Assembly: GCA_018268935.1 (NCBI GenBank)
Contig: JAFDVS010000011.1
Coordinates: 1 to 55,817, forward strand
Direction of reading: 5' to 3'
Source of the DNA: Acidobacteriota bacterium
GTDB lineage: Bacteria; Acidobacteriota; Terriglobia; Bryobacterales; Bryobacteraceae
DNA: 55,817 nucleotides
Below the pieces are notes generated by a model. The model searched no databases. It had not been told where the DNA came from and was given only the letters and a program-made list of their open reading frames with translations. Shown here piece by piece: positions 26,489-34,121 of the stretch (the first letter of the stretch is position 1; every line of letters starts with the position of its first letter). The position numbers and the translations under genes are program-made.

Positions 26489-26626
26489 TGTCGGAGCCAC
26501 TCACAGCATTCTACTGCTTTTCGTAGCCATCGGTTCGCCGGCATCCCAGAATCCACAGATCGGATTTGCTTGGCTACTTGTTTTCAATGGCTTACAGTTG
26601 GCCAATCAATTGCAAATAGGAGAGTA

Positions 26627-26720
26627 GGGTTGAATTAGAGGTATTCTCCGCTTCGGTGGTGGCAGTTGCCTCCGGCTGAACGGTTTGTCGAACCCGGTGC
26701 TTCGGTGCCGGGTTTTTTCT
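26627..26720 (+). ncRNA. Candidate structured leader or small RNA ending in an intrinsic terminator
   Basis: The gap between the divergent MFS and hydrolase genes holds several hairpins: CCGC-TTCG-GTGG (26648-26659), GGTGGC-AGTT-GCCTCC, and a terminator. No plus-strand gene lies upstream, so the terminator must end a small RNA or regulate the gene starting at 26755. GGTT (26683-26686) or GGGTT (26627-26631) could pair with AACC(C) of the terminator's left arm, so an antiterminator form is possible. No known riboswitch class was recognised and no clear promoter was found. Confidence 0.4.
26691..26719 (+). terminator. Intrinsic terminator with UUCG tetraloop
   Basis: AACCCGGTGC-TTCG-GTGCCGGGTT forms a 10-bp stem (two G-T pairs) capped by a cUUCGg loop and followed by a run of T. 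It stands 36 bp upstream of the hydrolase start at 26755. Confidence 0.75.
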
Positions 26721-26754
26721 TTGCTACACTAATTGCTTCCGGTTTTCCTTCCGC

Positions 26755-27771
26755 ATGACCACTCTGTACGCCAAATGGATCGATCAGTGGGAATACAAGC
26801 TCGCCACCGCCGATACGAATCGTGTTGTCCGGCCCTTTGATTGGGGCGCGGATTGGCTCCTGGAACAGCCTGCCGGTGTCGATGTTCGCGAGAAAGTCCT
26901 GCATTATGTGGAGGATGCGGTCCGTCATTCGGATTCCTTCTTCACCCGTCCCGCGCCCACCGACTATCGCCTCAATGGCAACCACCTGACCTTCACCAGT
27001 TCGCTGGAATCGCGGTATCCCGAGAACAACACGGTCCACGCCGATTTCTTCCCTACGCCTGAAGATCGCGGACGCGCTGTTGTCGTCCTTCCCCAGTGGA
27101 ATTCCGATGTCAACGGACATGTCGGTCTGTGCAAACTGCTCAACAAGTTCGGCATCACCGCGTTGCGCATGAGTATGGCCTACCACGACCGGCGCATGCC
27201 GCCCGAACTGCAGCGCGCCGACTATCATGTTTCCTCGAATGTGGGCCGTACCATCCACGCCTGCCGTCAATCTGTACTCGATGTAAAGTCATGCCTCAGT
27301 TGGTTGGAGCAGCGCGGCTACCAGCGCCTGGCGATCTTGGGGACCAGCCTTGGCTCTTGTGTCGCGTTCATCACCGCGGCTCATGACCGCCGTATTAAGT
27401 GCGGTGTCTTCAATCACGTATCCATGTATTTCTCGGATGTTGTGTGGACCGGCCTGTCCACCCAGCATGTGCGGAAAGGGGTAGAATCGCACCTCACCCA
27501 GGAGCAGCTTCGAAAGTACTGGTCGGTGGTCAGCCCTGCCACCTATCTGGACCGTCTGCAGGATCGCGACATGCAAGCGCTGCTCATCTGGGCGAAATAC
27601 GACACTACCTTCCTGCCGGAATTCTCCAAACAAGTGCTATCCGCATTCAAGGAACGGAACTTCCCGCACAAGGTTTTCACTCTTCCCTGCGCCCACTATA
27701 CAACCGGCAGATTCCCGTTCAATTGGATGGATGGGTTAGCGATGTGTCGATTCTTGCGCAAGAACCTGTAG
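26755..27771 (+). CDS. Alpha/beta hydrolase (ABHD18-like)
   Basis: 338 residues, no export signal. The nucleophile elbow is GTSLGS (about 196-201, Ser198), preceded by RLAILG; the acid is probably in LLIWAKYDTTFLPEF and the histidine in LPCAHYTTGRFPF near the C-terminus. The overall pattern (VVVLPQWNSDVNGHVGLCKLLNKFGITALRMSMAYHD) suits the abhydrolase_18 type, whose substrate is not established. It starts 36 bp after an intrinsic terminator; a TACACT hexamer (26725-26730) is a possible separate promoter. A weak palindrome CTACAA-AATC-TTGTAG (27786-27801) follows its stop. Confidence 0.8.
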   Translation: MTTLYAKWIDQWEYKLATADTNRVVRPFDWGADWLLEQPAGVDVREKVLHYVEDAVRHSDSFFTRPAPTDYRLNGNHLTFTSSLESRYPENNTVHADFFPTPEDRGRAVVVLPQWNSDVNGHVGLCKLLNKFGITALRMSMAYHDRRMPPELQRADYHVSSNVGRTIHACRQSVLDVKSCLSWLEQRGYQRLAILGTSLGSCVAFITAAHDRRIKCGVFNHVSMYFSDVVWTGLSTQHVRKGVESHLTQEQLRKYWSVVSPATYLDRLQDRDMQALLIWAKYDTTFLPEFSKQVLSAFKERNFPHKVFTLPCAHYTTGRFPFNWMDGLAMCRFLRKNL

Positions 27772-27820
27772 CCTCTCTCACGACCCTACAAAATCTTGTA
27801 GTCTGGTTGCCAAATTTTCG

Positions 27821-27849
27821 TTGACAGCTTTTCCAACCGGATTTACTAT
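27821..27849 (+). promoter_or_regulatory. Near-consensus sigma70 promoter of the 27.9-kb RNA
   Basis: Perfect -35 TTGACA (27821-27826), 17-bp spacer, -10 TACTAT (27844-27849). The start of transcription is predicted near 27856. It is one of the best promoter matches in the window, yet no sizeable ORF begins for 200 bp. Confidence 0.7.
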
Positions 27850-27888
27850 GGTCGTATCACTGAGAAAGGAGGTGGTCCAGTCTAACAT

Positions 27889-27939
27889 ATGAGTATTGGT
27901 AGTAGATTTTATTCCACGCGCGAGGTGGTCGACTGTTGA
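27889..27939 (+). CDS. 16-codon mini-ORF within the candidate RNA
   Basis: ATG at 27889 to TGA at 27937-27939 would give MSIGSRFYSTREVVDC. An unusually strong Shine-Dalgarno-like stretch (AAAGGAGGTG) lies upstream, but 16 nt separate GGAGG from the ATG, longer than usual. The last codons overlap the 5' arms of two RNA stems, so translating it would open the structure. It could be a leader peptide; coding is unproven. Confidence 0.25.
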   Translation: MSIGSRFYSTREVVDC

Positions 27940-28057
27940 GTCGACTGCTCCTACGTAGCTGGCAACGTTCAGTGGCGAGGCCAAAGTTCCTGTGGATCGG
28001 CCACCTCTGCGCGAGAGTAGAAGACCAGCGATAGCCACCGGTTTTCTGCCTACGGCT

Positions 28058-29062
28058 ATGGAAAGACCCCGCTTGGGCCTGAGGGCCTGGACGGGGTTTT
28101 TCTTCTTGGTAACGACATTAGGGGCGGAATGGAAAATGGCGAGGACTCCCTTGCGGGCTAATCTCCGTGGAGTCAGCGCGGTGAGCAAAGAGGTGGTGTG
28201 GGCCAGCGGGACCAACGGCACGGTTGTGATGAGCAACGATGGTGGGGTGAACTTCTATCATCGGCCTGTCCCCGGCGGTGAGGCGCTGGATTTCAGAGAC
28301 ATTGAGGCGCGAAGCATAGACACGGTCTATCTGATGAGTTCCGGGCCGGGCGATGCTTCCCGCATCTACAAAACGCAGGACAGCGGCGGATCCTGGCGCC
28401 TGCAACTGACCAATCCCGACAAGGATGGGTTTTTCGATGCTCTCGCCTTCTGGGATGACAGCCGGGGGCTGGTGCTCGGCGACCCTGTCAACGGGCGGTT
28501 TTCGATCCGCATCACTGAGGATGGCGGTGAAACCTGGAGGGCGGTGGAAACAGAAGCCATGCCGGCTGCGCGTGCCGAGGAAGCAGCGTTTGCCGCCAGC
28601 GGTACCTGTCTCTCCGTTGCCCCCGGAGGGTTGGCTTGGTTTGTCACGGGTGGCGCCGGCGGAGGCCGTGTCTTCCACTCGCGCAACTGGGGTAAGACTT
28701 GGACCGTGGAGGAAACCTCCGTTCCTCATCCGGTCGCCTCCAGCGGACTCTTCTCGATTGCCGCCACGGCAGGCGGATGGATTGCCGTGGGCGGCGATTA
28801 CCGGCAGGAAGTAAACGGAGCAGGAAATCTGGCACTCAGCAATCTGCAGGTGAAGGCTGCCCCTCCGATTTTTCTTTCCGCCGTAGTGTGGCGCAGCGCA
28901 AAGGAAGCGATTGCCGTAGGGCCGCGGGGCACGTTCCGCTCCACCGATTCGGGCCAGACGTGGGAACTTGCGAGCGAAGAAGGGTTCCACACCCTATCCA
29001 CGACTGTCAACGGCGCATTATTTGCCGCAGGGGCTCGTGGCCGCATTGCGCGCTGGGACTGA
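28058..29062 (+). CDS. Exported YCF48-like/BNR-repeat beta-propeller protein
   Basis: About 334 residues from the ATG at 28058, chosen because it starts a signal peptide (MERPRLGLRAW, then TGFFFLVTTLGA). An alternative ATG at 28135 would remove that signal. The body has repeated propeller blades: LRGVSAVSKEVVWASGTNGTVVMSNDGG, IYKTQDSGGSWRLQ, IRITEDGGETWRAVE, VFHSRNWGKTWTVEE, FRSTDSGQTWELAS, with the Asp-box S/T-x-D-x-G-x-T-W pattern. This is the fold of the photosystem II assembly factor YCF48, but in non-phototrophs the role is unknown, probably an envelope protein. The terminator-like hairpin 28066-28101 lies inside the signal-peptide codons. Confidence 0.8.
   Translation: MERPRLGLRAWTGFFFLVTTLGAEWKMARTPLRANLRGVSAVSKEVVWASGTNGTVVMSNDGGVNFYHRPVPGGEALDFRDIEARSIDTVYLMSSGPGDASRIYKTQDSGGSWRLQLTNPDKDGFFDALAFWDDSRGLVLGDPVNGRFSIRITEDGGETWRAVETEAMPAARAEEAAFAASGTCLSVAPGGLAWFVTGGAGGGRVFHSRNWGKTWTVEETSVPHPVASSGLFSIAATAGGWIAVGGDYRQEVNGAGNLALSNLQVKAAPPIFLSAVVWRSAKEAIAVGPRGTFRSTDSGQTWELASEEGFHTLSTTVNGALFAAGARGRIARWD
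28066..28101 (+). terminator. Intrinsic terminator hairpin overlapping the start of the YCF48-like gene
   Basis: ACCCCG...GGCC-TGAG-GGCC...CGGGGT gives 13 pairs with one mismatch (28066-28097), followed by TTTTTCTTCTT. It sits at codons 3-15 of the downstream frame. Either it ends the upstream RNA, or it works as an attenuator whose folding depends on translation. Confidence 0.6.
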
Positions 29063-29075
29063 GATAATCAGGAAC

Positions 29076-30161
29076 ATGTCGAAGACGATTCTTTTCCTGC
29101 TTGCCTGTAGTTTGCTTGCCCAGAATGCGCCTGAGCCGATCCAGCAGCCATGGGAAGGCGTCCCTGAGGGGTTCCGCCAGTTACCGGTTGGCAAGTTCCG
29201 CATTCCCGCCAACAGAGCCGAGTGGACCAGGCATCGGGGATCCGTGCAAAAGATCGTCATCGCCTCATTAGGAGAATTGCCTCCGCGACCTCCGGTGAGC
29301 CAGGTGCGGGTTGTTGCCAAGGAGAATCGCGACGGCTACACCTTGGAGAAGTTCGTTTTCTTTAACGGCGTGGATACGGAGGTGCCGGGCTACATCGCAA
29401 TCCCAACCCAGCGCAGCGGGCGGCTCCCCGCGATACTCACCATGCACGGGCACAGTTCGAGCAAGGAGAACATGTTCGGGCAGCAACCCACCTCCCAATT
29501 CGTGAGCGAGGAATTGGTGAAGAATGGATTCGTTGTGTTGGGAATCGACAACTACTTCAATGGCGAACGCAAAGGGAAAGGGCCGGCTGGCACGATGGAG
29601 ACGATGGCCCGCGGCGCCGACCAGGAAATGTCCTTGTTCAAACTCAACCTCTGGTTGGGCCGCACGCTCTGGGGCATGATGCTGCGCGATGAGCAGATTG
29701 CGCTCGACTACCTGGCCTCCCGTCCCGAAGTGGACGCGAACCGGATTGGGGCACAGGGCATGAGCATGGGCAGCACCCGCGCCTGGTGGCTCGCCGCCAT
29801 CGATGAGCGCATCAAAGCGGTCGTGGGAGTCGCCTGTTTCACCCGCTATGAAGACCTCATCGCTACGCGAAATCTACGCGCTCATGGGATTTATTATTTC
29901 GTTCCCGGATTGCTCAAACATTTTGATTCGGAAGGGGTTATGGCGTTGCTGGCACCCCGGCCGTTCCTCGCTCTCACTGGAGACAGTGATGCCGGGTCGC
30001 CGCCGGTTGGCATGAAGAAGCTCGAGGATATCCTCAAAGCGGTCTATCGGATCCACGGCAAAGCGGAGAGCTTTGAGAGCATAATCTACCCCCAAACCGG
30101 ACACGTCTACAACGAAGATATGCACCAGCGCATGGTGGCATGGTTCCGCAAGTTCCTTTGA
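29076..30161 (+). CDS. Exported dienelactone hydrolase-type alpha/beta hydrolase
   Basis: 361 residues. The N-terminus MSKTILFLLACSLLAQ is an export signal; LLAC could also be a lipobox, which would make it a lipoprotein. The hydrolase core has LPAILTMHGHSSSKEN (oxyanion region), the nucleophile elbow GMSMGS (about 228-233) and a C-terminal histidine in YPQTGHVYNEDMH; the acid is likely in LALTGDSDAGSP. Similar proteins in acidobacteria and planctomycetes are annotated as acetyl xylan esterase- or dienelactone hydrolase-like, so ester cleavage on plant material is a fair guess. A GATAAT hexamer ends 7 nt before the ATG, predicting its own leaderless transcript despite the 13-bp gap to the preceding gene. 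Confidence 0.82.
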   Translation: MSKTILFLLACSLLAQNAPEPIQQPWEGVPEGFRQLPVGKFRIPANRAEWTRHRGSVQKIVIASLGELPPRPPVSQVRVVAKENRDGYTLEKFVFFNGVDTEVPGYIAIPTQRSGRLPAILTMHGHSSSKENMFGQQPTSQFVSEELVKNGFVVLGIDNYFNGERKGKGPAGTMETMARGADQEMSLFKLNLWLGRTLWGMMLRDEQIALDYLASRPEVDANRIGAQGMSMGSTRAWWLAAIDERIKAVVGVACFTRYEDLIATRNLRAHGIYYFVPGLLKHFDSEGVMALLAPRPFLALTGDSDAGSPPVGMKKLEDILKAVYRIHGKAESFESIIYPQTGHVYNEDMHQRMVAWFRKFL

Positions 30162-30294
30162 GATGTACTGCTCGCGCGAGTGTATTGTATTGATAATGAA
30201 TGATTTGTCCCGTTGTCCTGAGCTTCGTAAATAGGAAAATTTGCACCGCTGTGTCATACTGGTATGTAGGCCAAAAGAGGCTAACTATCCAGCT

Positions 30295-31650
30295 ATGACG
30301 CAGTTAAGCGAGGCGGTTGCCCGCTATCACAAGATTGTTGAGTCGGAAACCTACCGCGACATGGGGTGGGCCGACGCTCTGCGCCAGAAAATGGCGGAAC
30401 AGGGGTTGGTTGTTTCCACCCGTGCCGTTTGTCCGGTGCTGCGTCCGCACTTTCTCAGTGCCCGGCAGTATGCCTCTCTGACCAAAGCCTCCGAATCCTT
30501 GATGACTTCCATCCATCGCGTGAAGCAGATGGCGCTCGCTACGCCTGCACTGCAGGCGCGGATGGAACTGCTCCCGGCGGAGAAGATGCTCGCCTCCATT
30601 GATCCGGGGTATTCCTATCTCTCCGTTGCATCGCTGCTCGAAACCTACGTCAACAACGGTAGCCTCCGGTTCATGGAGTACGTGGCCGATGCCCCGATGG
30701 GCATGGCTTACAGCGAAGTGCTGGCCAACCTCTTCCTGGAAACAGCGCCTGTGAAGGAGTTCAAAAAGAAACACTCCTTGACGAAATTGCCCGGCACAAA
30801 GCCCCTGCTCAGTGCGCTGCTCAAAGCATACAAGAGCTTTGGCGGCAAGAAACTGCCGAACATTGCCATTGTTGAACTGAAGCAACCATTCCAGACCACC
30901 GAGTCGGCCGAATACCATCTGTTGGCGGAGACTTTTCGCAAGCAAGGGTACCCGACAGAAGTCCTGAACCTCGATCAGATTGAGTACAGGAATGGTGTGC
31001 TCCGCCGCGGCGATTACGCCATTGACCTGGTGTACCGCTGTGTGAAGGTCCAGGAATTCCTCATCCGCTACGATCTTACCCATCCGCTGGTTCGGGCCTA
31101 CAAGGACCACGCAATCTGCATGGTGAACAGCTTCCGTGCGGAACTGGCCCGGAAGAAGGCGGTGTTTGACCTGCTGACTGATGACGCGATCGTGGGATCC
31201 TTCCCGGCGGCCGAGCGAAAGGTATTGCGCGAATCGATTCCGTGGACGCGCATGGTGGGCGCCACGACGACGATGTACCAGAATCAACAGGTGGATCTGG
31301 TGGAATTTATCCAGCAGCACCGCCAGACGCTGGTCTTGCGGCCGAACGACGATCATTCCGATCAGCACGAGTATCGTGGTTGGGAAACGGACGACGCCGG
31401 TTGGGAACGCGCCGTGCGCACAGCACTACGCAATCCCTACGTCGTGCAGGAGCGCACCGAGCCCTCGGTGGCCACTTTCCCCGTGTACCAATTCGGTTCG
31501 CTCGAGTTCAAGCCGTTGCGAGTGGACGTCCATCCGCATTCGCTTCTGGGCAAAGTGCAGGGATGCTCGAGTTGGATTTCGCCCGTGGAATCGACGAAAT
31601 TCTCCACGCTGCACGGCATTGCCCCCACCTTCGTGATCGACGGGAAGTGA
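30295..31650 (+). CDS. Unknown protein, possibly a circularly permuted ATP-grasp fold
   Basis: 451 residues from the ATG at 30295; upstream in-frame codons have no likely start. The central and C-terminal parts recall circularly permuted ATP-grasp proteins: CMVNSFRAELARKKAVFDLLTDD, IPWTRMVGATTTM, then LVLRPNDDHSDQHEYRGWETDDAGWERAVRTALRNPYVVQERTEP, where a strand-turn-strand is followed by a conserved VVQE. If so it may ligate a carboxylate to an amine, as glutathionylspermidine synthase relatives do. The canonical glycine-rich loop is not obvious, so this is a weak call. No signal peptide. It stands alone and meets a convergent symporter gene 7 bp later. Confidence 0.5.
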   Translation: MTQLSEAVARYHKIVESETYRDMGWADALRQKMAEQGLVVSTRAVCPVLRPHFLSARQYASLTKASESLMTSIHRVKQMALATPALQARMELLPAEKMLASIDPGYSYLSVASLLETYVNNGSLRFMEYVADAPMGMAYSEVLANLFLETAPVKEFKKKHSLTKLPGTKPLLSALLKAYKSFGGKKLPNIAIVELKQPFQTTESAEYHLLAETFRKQGYPTEVLNLDQIEYRNGVLRRGDYAIDLVYRCVKVQEFLIRYDLTHPLVRAYKDHAICMVNSFRAELARKKAVFDLLTDDAIVGSFPAAERKVLRESIPWTRMVGATTTMYQNQQVDLVEFIQQHRQTLVLRPNDDHSDQHEYRGWETDDAGWERAVRTALRNPYVVQERTEPSVATFPVYQFGSLEFKPLRVDVHPHSLLGKVQGCSSWISPVESTKFSTLHGIAPTFVIDGK

Positions 31651-31657
31651 CCGCAAC

Positions 31658-33277
31658 TTAGCGGCCGCTGAAGTAACGCCGCAGCGTGACCTCGGACGGC
31701 GGAGCCGTGACGAGCGAAACCAACACCACAAGTAGCGCGGAAATCAGTGTCATCGGGACCACGGGCATGAGGCCAAGGATTGCCGTGCCGTTTGCGGTGC
31801 GCGAAACCAACTCCCACTCCCCGACCTTCCAGATGGCAGCCGGTGGTCCCAGTGGCGCCGGGACCGCGGACTGAAATACAGCGACGGCGATCACCGCTCC
31901 AGCCACCCACACTGTACAAGCCAATGCGCCCCACTTCGTGCTCCGTTTCCAAAACAATGCCGCAAAGAGCAGGGGAGACAGCGCCGAGAAGCCCGAGAAA
32001 GCAAACTGCACTGCGAGATCGAAGATACTGGCCGGGTACTCCAATGCGATCAGGTAGGCGAAAACAGTAAGGATAACGACAAAGAGTCTTCCCATATTCA
32101 CCTGCACCGTCTCGCCAAAACGTTCTTTCCCGCCGTAAAAGGCAAAAACATCCTCTGTGAACATCGTGGAAAGGGCCAGAATTTGAGAATCGCTCGCCAT
32201 TACCGCTGCCATGATGCCGGCGCCGAGCAGACCTGCCAGCCACAACGGGGCATACTTCTGGAGCAGGAGCAGCACCACATCGTCGGCCGAGGATCGGGCC
32301 CTCAGTTGCCCCCGTTCCACCACGGAGAGTTGCGGGCCATTACGGGCCAATTCCTGCCGGGCAACAATCTTGTCCTGGATTTTCTCCACATCCGTCACGC
32401 GGTTGGCCGCGACCCCCAGGAAAACACACGGCATCCAGATGGCGAGAATACACAATGGGTAGAAGATGACTGTCTTCTTAAACTGATTCATGTGCCGGGC
32501 GGTGAGACAGAAGATGGCAATGTGCGGAAACGCGATCGACGAGAGGGGGATAAAGGTGTAGCTCAAGAAGAACAGCGGGGGGACGCGCTCGCGCGTCAGT
32601 AAATACGACGTCATCGGCGATTGCTGCAACTCATGCATGGCTTGCTCGAAACCACCCATGCGCGTGCCAATCAGGGCCAGCGCCGCGGCGCCAAAACAGA
32701 GAAAGAGCACCGTCTGAAAGGCATTCACCCAGGCAGTACCCCGCATGCCTCCGAAAAAGACATAGCTCATCACGGTTATGGCGACCACCGCCCCGCCCAT
32801 CCAGTAGGGGACCAACCCGCCGCTGATCGCTTTCAGCGTGGAACCGCCTCCCATCACTCCAATAATGATGTAGGGGACCAGCAAAGCGGCTTGCACGACG
32901 AAGATTACGGTCCCAATGTGGCCGCATTCCCAGCGGTCACGGAACATTTGAACCGGAGTCATGAATCCGAACTTCTTGCCAAGGGCCCAAATTCGGGTTC
33001 CGATCACGAACAGCGTGAGCGGGATGATCAAGGCGGAGGAGGATGCCATCAATCCGTAGGTGACAATGCCGTTGTGGAAGGAATGACCGCTCGATCCGAG
33101 GATCGTGAACGCGGTCATGTTGGTGCCGAACAGGGAGAGAAGAAACACATACGGGCCAAGCGAGCGGCTGGCGAGGAAGTAGTCCTCCGCCCCGCTGGGA
33201 TGGGGGCGCCGGAAAGCAAAGATACCTATATAAAGAACAATCCCCAGGTAGGCGAACACGAAAAGGGCTGGTATCAT
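31658..33277 (-). CDS. Sodium:solute symporter (SSS family)
   Basis: 539 residues with about 13 membrane helices, beginning [20 protein letters not shown] and [38 protein letters not shown], the typical SSS N-terminus. [19 protein letters not shown] matches the family signature region. Substrate unknown; relatives carry sugars, amino acids, pantothenate or organic acids with sodium. Its start overlaps the stop of the DUF3311 gene by 4 nt (ATGA, 33274-33277), so both are coupled. SSS/DUF3311 pairs recur in bacteria. Confidence 0.9.
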   Translation of the reverse strand: MIPALFVFAYLGIVLYIGIFAFRRPHPSGAEDYFLASRSLGPYVFLLSLFGTNMTAFTILGSSGHSFHNGIVTYGLMASSSALIIPLTLFVIGTRIWALGKKFGFMTPVQMFRDRWECGHIGTVIFVVQAALLVPYIIIGVMGGGSTLKAISGGLVPYWMGGAVVAITVMSYVFFGGMRGTAWVNAFQTVLFLCFGAAALALIGTRMGGFEQAMHELQQSPMTSYLLTRERVPPLFFLSYTFIPLSSIAFPHIAIFCLTARHMNQFKKTVIFYPLCILAIWMPCVFLGVAANRVTDVEKIQDKIVARQELARNGPQLSVVERGQLRARSSADDVVLLLLQKYAPLWLAGLLGAGIMAAVMASDSQILALSTMFTEDVFAFYGGKERFGETVQVNMGRLFVVILTVFAYLIALEYPASIFDLAVQFAFSGFSALSPLLFAALFWKRSTKWGALACTVWVAGAVIAVAVFQSAVPAPLGPPAAIWKVGEWELVSRTANGTAILGLMPVVPMTLISALLVVLVSLVTAPPSEVTLRRYFSGR

Positions 33278-33519
33278 TCGGCTTTGCGTCCGGGGGAGGA
33301 TTCCCCAGCGGCTTCGGCGTCAGCTTCGAGAGCGCTTGGCCAGGCGACACGGACCAGAAACCACATCAATCCCGCAATTCCGATTGTGTAGAGCGCATGG
33401 TAGGTAAGACCCGGAGGCAGGAATCCGAATGTGAGTGGGGTAGCAGCCTTCCAGTTCCAGAAATCCTGATGCAATGCCCAATAGGCGAGCACGAGGAGAA
33501 TCAGTGACGCTCTCTTCAT
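33274..33519 (-). CDS. Small DUF3311-like membrane protein
   Basis: 81 residues from the ATG at 33517-33519; the open frame runs further but has no membrane-protein character. Two hydrophobic segments are seen: [17 protein letters not shown] and [21 protein letters not shown], separated by a short loop with [14 protein letters not shown]. Length, topology and tight linkage to an SSS transporter fit DUF3311, thought to be a small accessory subunit of such symporters. A TACACT hexamer ends 7 nt before the ATG, the leaderless arrangement seen elsewhere here. Confidence 0.75.
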   Translation of the reverse strand: MKRASLILLVLAYWALHQDFWNWKAATPLTFGFLPPGLTYHALYTIGIAGLMWFLVRVAWPSALEADAEAAGESSPGRKAE

Positions 33520-33640
33520 GAGATGTAGTGTAGAACAGCGCGGGGGGAGGATTGCGAGAGGGATGTAGAGGAGGGAGTAGTTTCTCTTTTTGGGGAGCGG
33601 GCGGCGGGATTCCCGCTCCCTGATCCTATCTTGATTTTGA

Positions 33641-33829
33641 CTAGGCCCCAGTGGCCTTTTCCTTACCTTTTCCGGCGGGTTTCGTGACCTTACGCATTTC
33701 CGAAAGCCAGGATGGCGGACGGCCACGGCGCTTTCCACGGCCTCGAGCGAGGCGCTCAAGGCTGAGGATTGCTTCTTCAATCTGCTCGCGCTCCGCGCGC
33801 AGATCCTGCAACATCTTATTGACGTCCAT
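33641..33829 (-). CDS. Small AT-hook-like coiled-coil protein
   Basis: 62 residues. The first half is a charged amphipathic helix (MLQDLRAEREQIEEAILSLERLA), the second has RGRGKRRGRPPSW, containing an AT-hook core (GRP flanked by basic residues), and a lysine-rich tail. It probably binds AT-rich minor grooves as a small nucleoid or regulatory protein, perhaps as a dimer through the coil. Genes for such proteins recur in acidobacteria. Its upstream region holds a TTGATA-18-TAAACT promoter flanked by two TGTTC-N8-GAACA palindromes, so it appears tightly controlled, perhaps by a dedicated repressor encoded elsewhere. Confidence 0.65.
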   Translation of the reverse strand: MDVNKMLQDLRAEREQIEEAILSLERLARGRGKRRGRPPSWLSEMRKVTKPAGKGKEKATGA

Positions 33830-33866
33830 ATCAGAACAACCCCAAGTCGAATTTGGATCGGGCTGA

Positions 33867-33886
33867 CTGTTCCGTTTTCGGAACAG
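33867..33886. promoter_or_regulatory. Palindromic operator 1 (TGTTC-N8-GAACA)
   Basis: A perfect 20-bp palindrome, CTGTTCCGTTTTCGGAACAG, in the leader of the AT-hook-like gene. There is no T-run, so it is unlikely to be a terminator. It has the same TGTTC-N8-GAACA plan as the site at 33954-33971. Confidence 0.5.
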
Positions 33887-33894
33887 ACGGATTC

Positions 33895-33910
33895 AGTCTG
33901 CTTGCAGACT
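33895..33910. promoter_or_regulatory. Palindrome AGTCTG-CTTG-CAGACT near the predicted transcription start
   Basis: A perfect 6+6 palindrome between the two TGTTC-N8-GAACA sites, just downstream of the predicted -10. It may be a third binding site of a different protein, or a 5'-end stem-loop that stabilises the mRNA. Confidence 0.35.
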
Positions 33911-33918
33911 GTACTGTC

Positions 33919-33948
33919 AGTTTAGTCTCATCCAGCAGGTAATATCAA
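33919..33948 (-). promoter_or_regulatory. Promoter of the AT-hook-like gene
   Basis: On the minus strand TTGATA (33943-33948), an 18-bp spacer and TAAACT (33919-33924). The predicted start near 33912 gives a leader of about 80 nt. The promoter is bracketed by the two TGTTC-N8-GAACA sites. Confidence 0.5.
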
Positions 33949-33953
33949 GAGTC

Positions 33954-33971
33954 TGTTCTGAAAACAGAACA
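33954..33971. promoter_or_regulatory. Palindromic operator 2 (TGTTC-N8-GAACA)
   Basis: TGTTCTGAAAACAGAACA, a perfect 18-bp palindrome ending 5 bp upstream of the -35 element on the minus strand. Its centre is 86 bp (about eight helical turns) from that of operator 1, a spacing that would allow looping. Confidence 0.5.
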
Positions 33972-34054
33972 AAATTTGCGGATCGCCGCGAACTGCCCCC
34001 TTTTCACCCACAGATGGGGTGTGCCGTAGCCGGTGGGTATGTCATCGATTATGA

Positions 34055-34080
34055 GAAAACTCCCGCCACGGGGCCGGGAA
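34055..34080 (-). terminator. Intrinsic terminator after the APC permease gene
   Basis: On the minus strand TCCCG(G)CC-CCGT-GG-CGGGA is followed by GTTTTCTC. It lies about 42 bp past the permease stop and separates that operon from the AT-hook-like gene. Confidence 0.6.
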
Positions 34081-34121
34081 TCTCTTGAAACTCGAAGCCG
34101 TACGCTGCGAGGAAGACGGAA

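Larger units (their letters stand above)
27856..28101 (+). ncRNA. Candidate structured RNA, about 245 nt, of unknown class
   Basis: Bounded by a near-consensus promoter and a strong terminator hairpin. Near the 5' end, 27863-27878 (AGAAAGGAGGTGGTCC) can pair along its whole length with the usual 3' end of bacterial 16S rRNA. A long-range stem joins 27917-27928 (CGCGCGAGGTGG) to 28001-28013 (CCACCTCTGCGCG; 12 bp, one bulged base). Inside are the hairpins TCGACT-GTTG-AGTCGA (27929-27944) and TGGC-GAG-GCCA (27972-27982). A 16-codon ORF starts at 27889. It may be a free RNA or a regulated leader of the YCF48-like gene. I do not recognise the family. Confidence 0.5.

Noticed and set aside
27889..28020. 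Read-through of the TGA at 27937 as selenocysteine, giving a 43-residue Cys-rich peptide
   Set aside because: The TGA lies in the loop/stem of the TCGACT hairpin rather than just before a bacterial SECIS-type stem-loop, and the downstream codons overlap long-range RNA pairing, which better explains the sequence.
30162..30294. CTCGCGCGAG near 30170 as terminator of the hydrolase gene
   Set aside because: The palindrome leaves too small a loop for a stable hairpin and no proper T-run follows.
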